This document shows positions 62,440-64,000 of a stretch of DNA of 64,000 bases, piece by piece (positions within the stretch are counted from its first letter, which is position 1; each line of letters starts with the position of its first letter). This stretch comes from Echinicola jeungdonensis (GTDB taxonomy: Bacteria > Bacteroidota > Bacteroidia > Cytophagales > Cyclobacteriaceae). A model generated the notes under the pieces. It made no database searches and was not told where the DNA came from. It saw nothing but the letters and a program-made list of their open reading frames with translations. The DNA lies in the NCBI RefSeq assembly GCF_030409905.1, contig NZ_JAUFQT010000001.1:508501-572500 (forward strand). The letters run 5' to 3'. The translations under genes were made by a program, and so were the position numbers.

Positions 62440-62982
62440 TTAACTATTTGTTTTTTCTTTCTTTTTAATGATAGCCCCCAGTATCAAAGCTAGAATTGCA
62501 TAAATAATCAATGCCAATCCAAAGGATTTAATTTGTCCCCAGACCGAAAACCCCTCTAAAAAACCCTCTCTCATTTGATCAATCTGTTCGGAATCCATCG
62601 TATCAGCAGCCCCAAACTTCTCTATCATTACCATGGCATTTTCCAATTGTTGTTCAGCCAATACCTCCGGAAGGCTTGGGTCGATAACGTTATAAAGCAG
62701 AATATTGAAAAAAATGGAAATAATACCAGTAAAGATCAGGGTGATAAAAGAAAACTGAAAGGCAGAACCAAAATCTATATACCCTCCAATAAATTTTCTG
62801 TATTGAAATCCAAAATAAAGGATCAATGCAAAAAACACCACTAAGGCTATAAAACCATACCAACCGGACACAAGCCAAGTGGGGTTGGCAAAATAAACCA
62901 CAAAGGTTACCGCTGCCATGATCAAGCCTATGATCAAGCCGGTTCTTAGGGCTGCCCTGGAAGGAGATTCATAGGTTTCCAT
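62440..62982 (-). CDS. DUF4199 membrane protein, copy 1
   Basis: 180 residues with four membrane segments (about 14-33, 38-57, 72-95, 150-172). MExYExPSRAALRTGLIIGLI start and YGFQYRKFIGGYIDFGSAFQFSFITLIFTGIIS match DUF4199, a Bacteroidota family without known function. The two DUF4199 genes are adjacent, and the GT gene follows 13 bp downstream. Confidence 0.85.
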   Translation of the reverse strand: METYESPSRAALRTGLIIGLIMAAVTFVVYFANPTWLVSGWYGFIALVVFFALILYFGFQYRKFIGGYIDFGSAFQFSFITLIFTGIISIFFNILLYNVIDPSLPEVLAEQQLENAMVMIEKFGAADTMDSEQIDQMREGFLEGFSVWGQIKSFGLALIIYAILALILGAIIKKKEKTNS

Positions 62983-62990
62983 AGGAAAAT

Positions 62991-63503
62991 TTATTTTTTA
63001 GTTCGTTTTAAAATTATGGAAATAATGATGGTAAAAAACAATTCCAACATAAATATTTTCAAAAAGATATCCAGGGCAATATCTCCAATGCTCATTTTTT
63101 CACTTTCTGCCCAGGTATCCTCAAAAGCTTTTGGGCTAACATTTTCTGAAATATAACTTTCCTGGTTTTTCAACCATTCAAGCTTTGTTGTCCTATATTC
63201 CATAAAAATAGAGGAGTCCATATGCAAAAAAGACCATACCCCCAATGATGCCAACACTGCAATAAGCCCATAAATCACGAAACCTACGGTCATACCTTGG
63301 GCAAAAACTAATTCCTGCCCATTTTGAGTATCCCTAAAGTTTTTTATCCCCACAAAAACAAAAATTGGGGTAATCATACAGGCAAAAAACAAGGTAAAAT
63401 CTACAGGATCAAGGTCTACCCAATGAAAAACCCAAAAAGCCAATAAACACAAGGCTGCCCCTACCAAGCCAAATAAATAGGAATGCTTGAAATATTTAAT
63501 CAT
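62991..63503 (-). CDS. DUF4199-like membrane protein, copy 2
   Basis: 170 residues with four membrane segments (about 10-27, 35-52, 75-95, 145-165). It resembles its neighbour in layout (RDTQNGQELVFAQGMTVGFVIYGLIAVLAS) and is probably an old duplicate. The start overlaps the dihydroorotase stop by 8 bp, so all four genes to 60496 likely share one transcript. Confidence 0.8.
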   Translation of the reverse strand: MIKYFKHSYLFGLVGAALCLLAFWVFHWVDLDPVDFTLFFACMITPIFVFVGIKNFRDTQNGQELVFAQGMTVGFVIYGLIAVLASLGVWSFLHMDSSIFMEYRTTKLEWLKNQESYISENVSPKAFEDTWAESEKMSIGDIALDIFLKIFMLELFFTIIISIILKRTKK

Positions 63504-64000
63504 TGATTTCCTCTATTTTGCCCTCACTGATCACAACTTTTACTTTTCCTTTTAAGGTTTGATTAAAATAAGGAGAATTAAAGGATAGAGATTTGTTCGT
63601 ATGCCTATCAAAGTCCCATTCTTCATTGGGATCAAAAATGGTCAGGGAATCTAACTTAGTCTCTTTTTGCCTTAATACTTTGGAAGGGCCTTCAGTGATT
63701 TTTTCCACGAGGAGCGGCCAGCCTAATTCCTCCTCCAACTTTACCATTCCTGGTAAAAAAGCTTGCAATCCAGCCATCCCAAAAGATGCCAGGTCAAACT
63801 CCATATGTTTGGAATCCCAATCCTGAGGAATATGATTGGAGACCAAAGCATCTATGGTTCCATCTTTCAATCCATCGATCAAAGCAGCCCTTTCTTTTTT
63901 ACCCCTAAAGGGAGGATTAACCTTTAAATTCGTATCAAAGTCAAACAAATCCTCATCCAAAAACAATAATTGATAAAGGCTAACATCGGCAGTTACCTGA
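63496..64000 (-). CDS. pyrC: dihydroorotase, C-terminal part (cut by the window end)
   Basis: The C-terminal 160 or so residues of a dihydroorotase. The frame is open to the window edge (VTADVSLYQLLFLDEDL before the in-window Leu codon at 63966), so the gene starts outside. NPPFRGKKERAALIDGLKDG, VSNHIPQDWDSKHMEFDLASFGMAGLQ and FDPNEEWDFDRHTNKSLSFNSPY are typical of the PyrC/allantoinase-type Bacteroidota enzyme. The zinc-site HxH is not in the window. Normal pyrimidine gene, followed by membrane and glycan genes. Confidence 0.88.
   Translation of the reverse strand, partial: QVTADVSLYQLLFLDEDLFDFDTNLKVNPPFRGKKERAALIDGLKDGTIDALVSNHIPQDWDSKHMEFDLASFGMAGLQAFLPGMVKLEEELGWPLLVEKITEGPSKVLRQKETKLDSLTIFDPNEEWDFDRHTNKSLSFNSPYFNQTLKGKVKVVISEGKIEEIND

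Overview
The window looks like chromosomal DNA of a Bacteroidota, most likely order Cytophagales (a Cyclobacteriaceae-like marine or soil bacterium). Four things point there: promoter pairs of the TTTG-N19..21-TAnnTTTG type, an UpxY/NusG-like regulator near a capsule cluster, single-chain 1228-residue PurL, and families such as DUF4199, GxxExxY and four-helix-bundle (S23-like) proteins. The lineage call is inference from gene content, not from a marker phylogeny.

Region 1 (1-15020, nearly all minus strand) is the accessory end of an exopolysaccharide/capsule locus. In transcription order it holds a winged-helix regulator, UDP-glucose dehydrogenase, an SLBB outer-membrane export protein, a Wzz chain-length protein, a TviB-type UDP-HexNAc dehydrogenase, GDP-mannose synthesis (ManC), GDP-fucose synthesis (Gmd, Fcl) and a MurA-family enolpyruvyl transferase; the locus runs on past base 1. 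Five small unrelated ORFs (GxxExxY, three four-helix-bundle proteins, one GIY-YIG nuclease) sit between the glycan genes, and each is bracketed by its own direct or inverted repeat. This is the most unusual pattern in the window.

Region 2 (15021-18620) is repeat-rich: dispersed repeats, a plus-strand UpxY/NusG-like antiterminator, a complete IS3-family element with an A6G frameshift site, and a composite tandem repeat.

Region 3 (18621-33500) holds a penicillin-acylase-like hydrolase with a small membrane protein, a DUF2911 lipoprotein, an endonuclease/exonuclease/phosphatase protein, an M1 metallopeptidase, a small lipoprotein, and a TetR-TolC-adaptor-RND efflux operon on the minus strand.

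Region 4 (34239-47323) is mostly housekeeping: purL, tRNA-Gln(TTG), a DUF2158 protein, a phosphate-type porin, prs, rplY/ctc, pth, a UPF0045 protein, and a translationally coupled envelope pair (an unknown exported protein plus an OmpA-like protein).

Region 5 (47430-64000) begins with an IS1182/IS5-like transposase, then rarA, a DUF2721 protein, an ECF sigma/anti-sigma pair, lpdA, fabG, a MacB-like exporter operon that lacks its ATPase gene, a SAM methyltransferase, two family-2 glycosyltransferases, two DUF4199 membrane proteins and the 3' part of a dihydroorotase gene cut by the window end.
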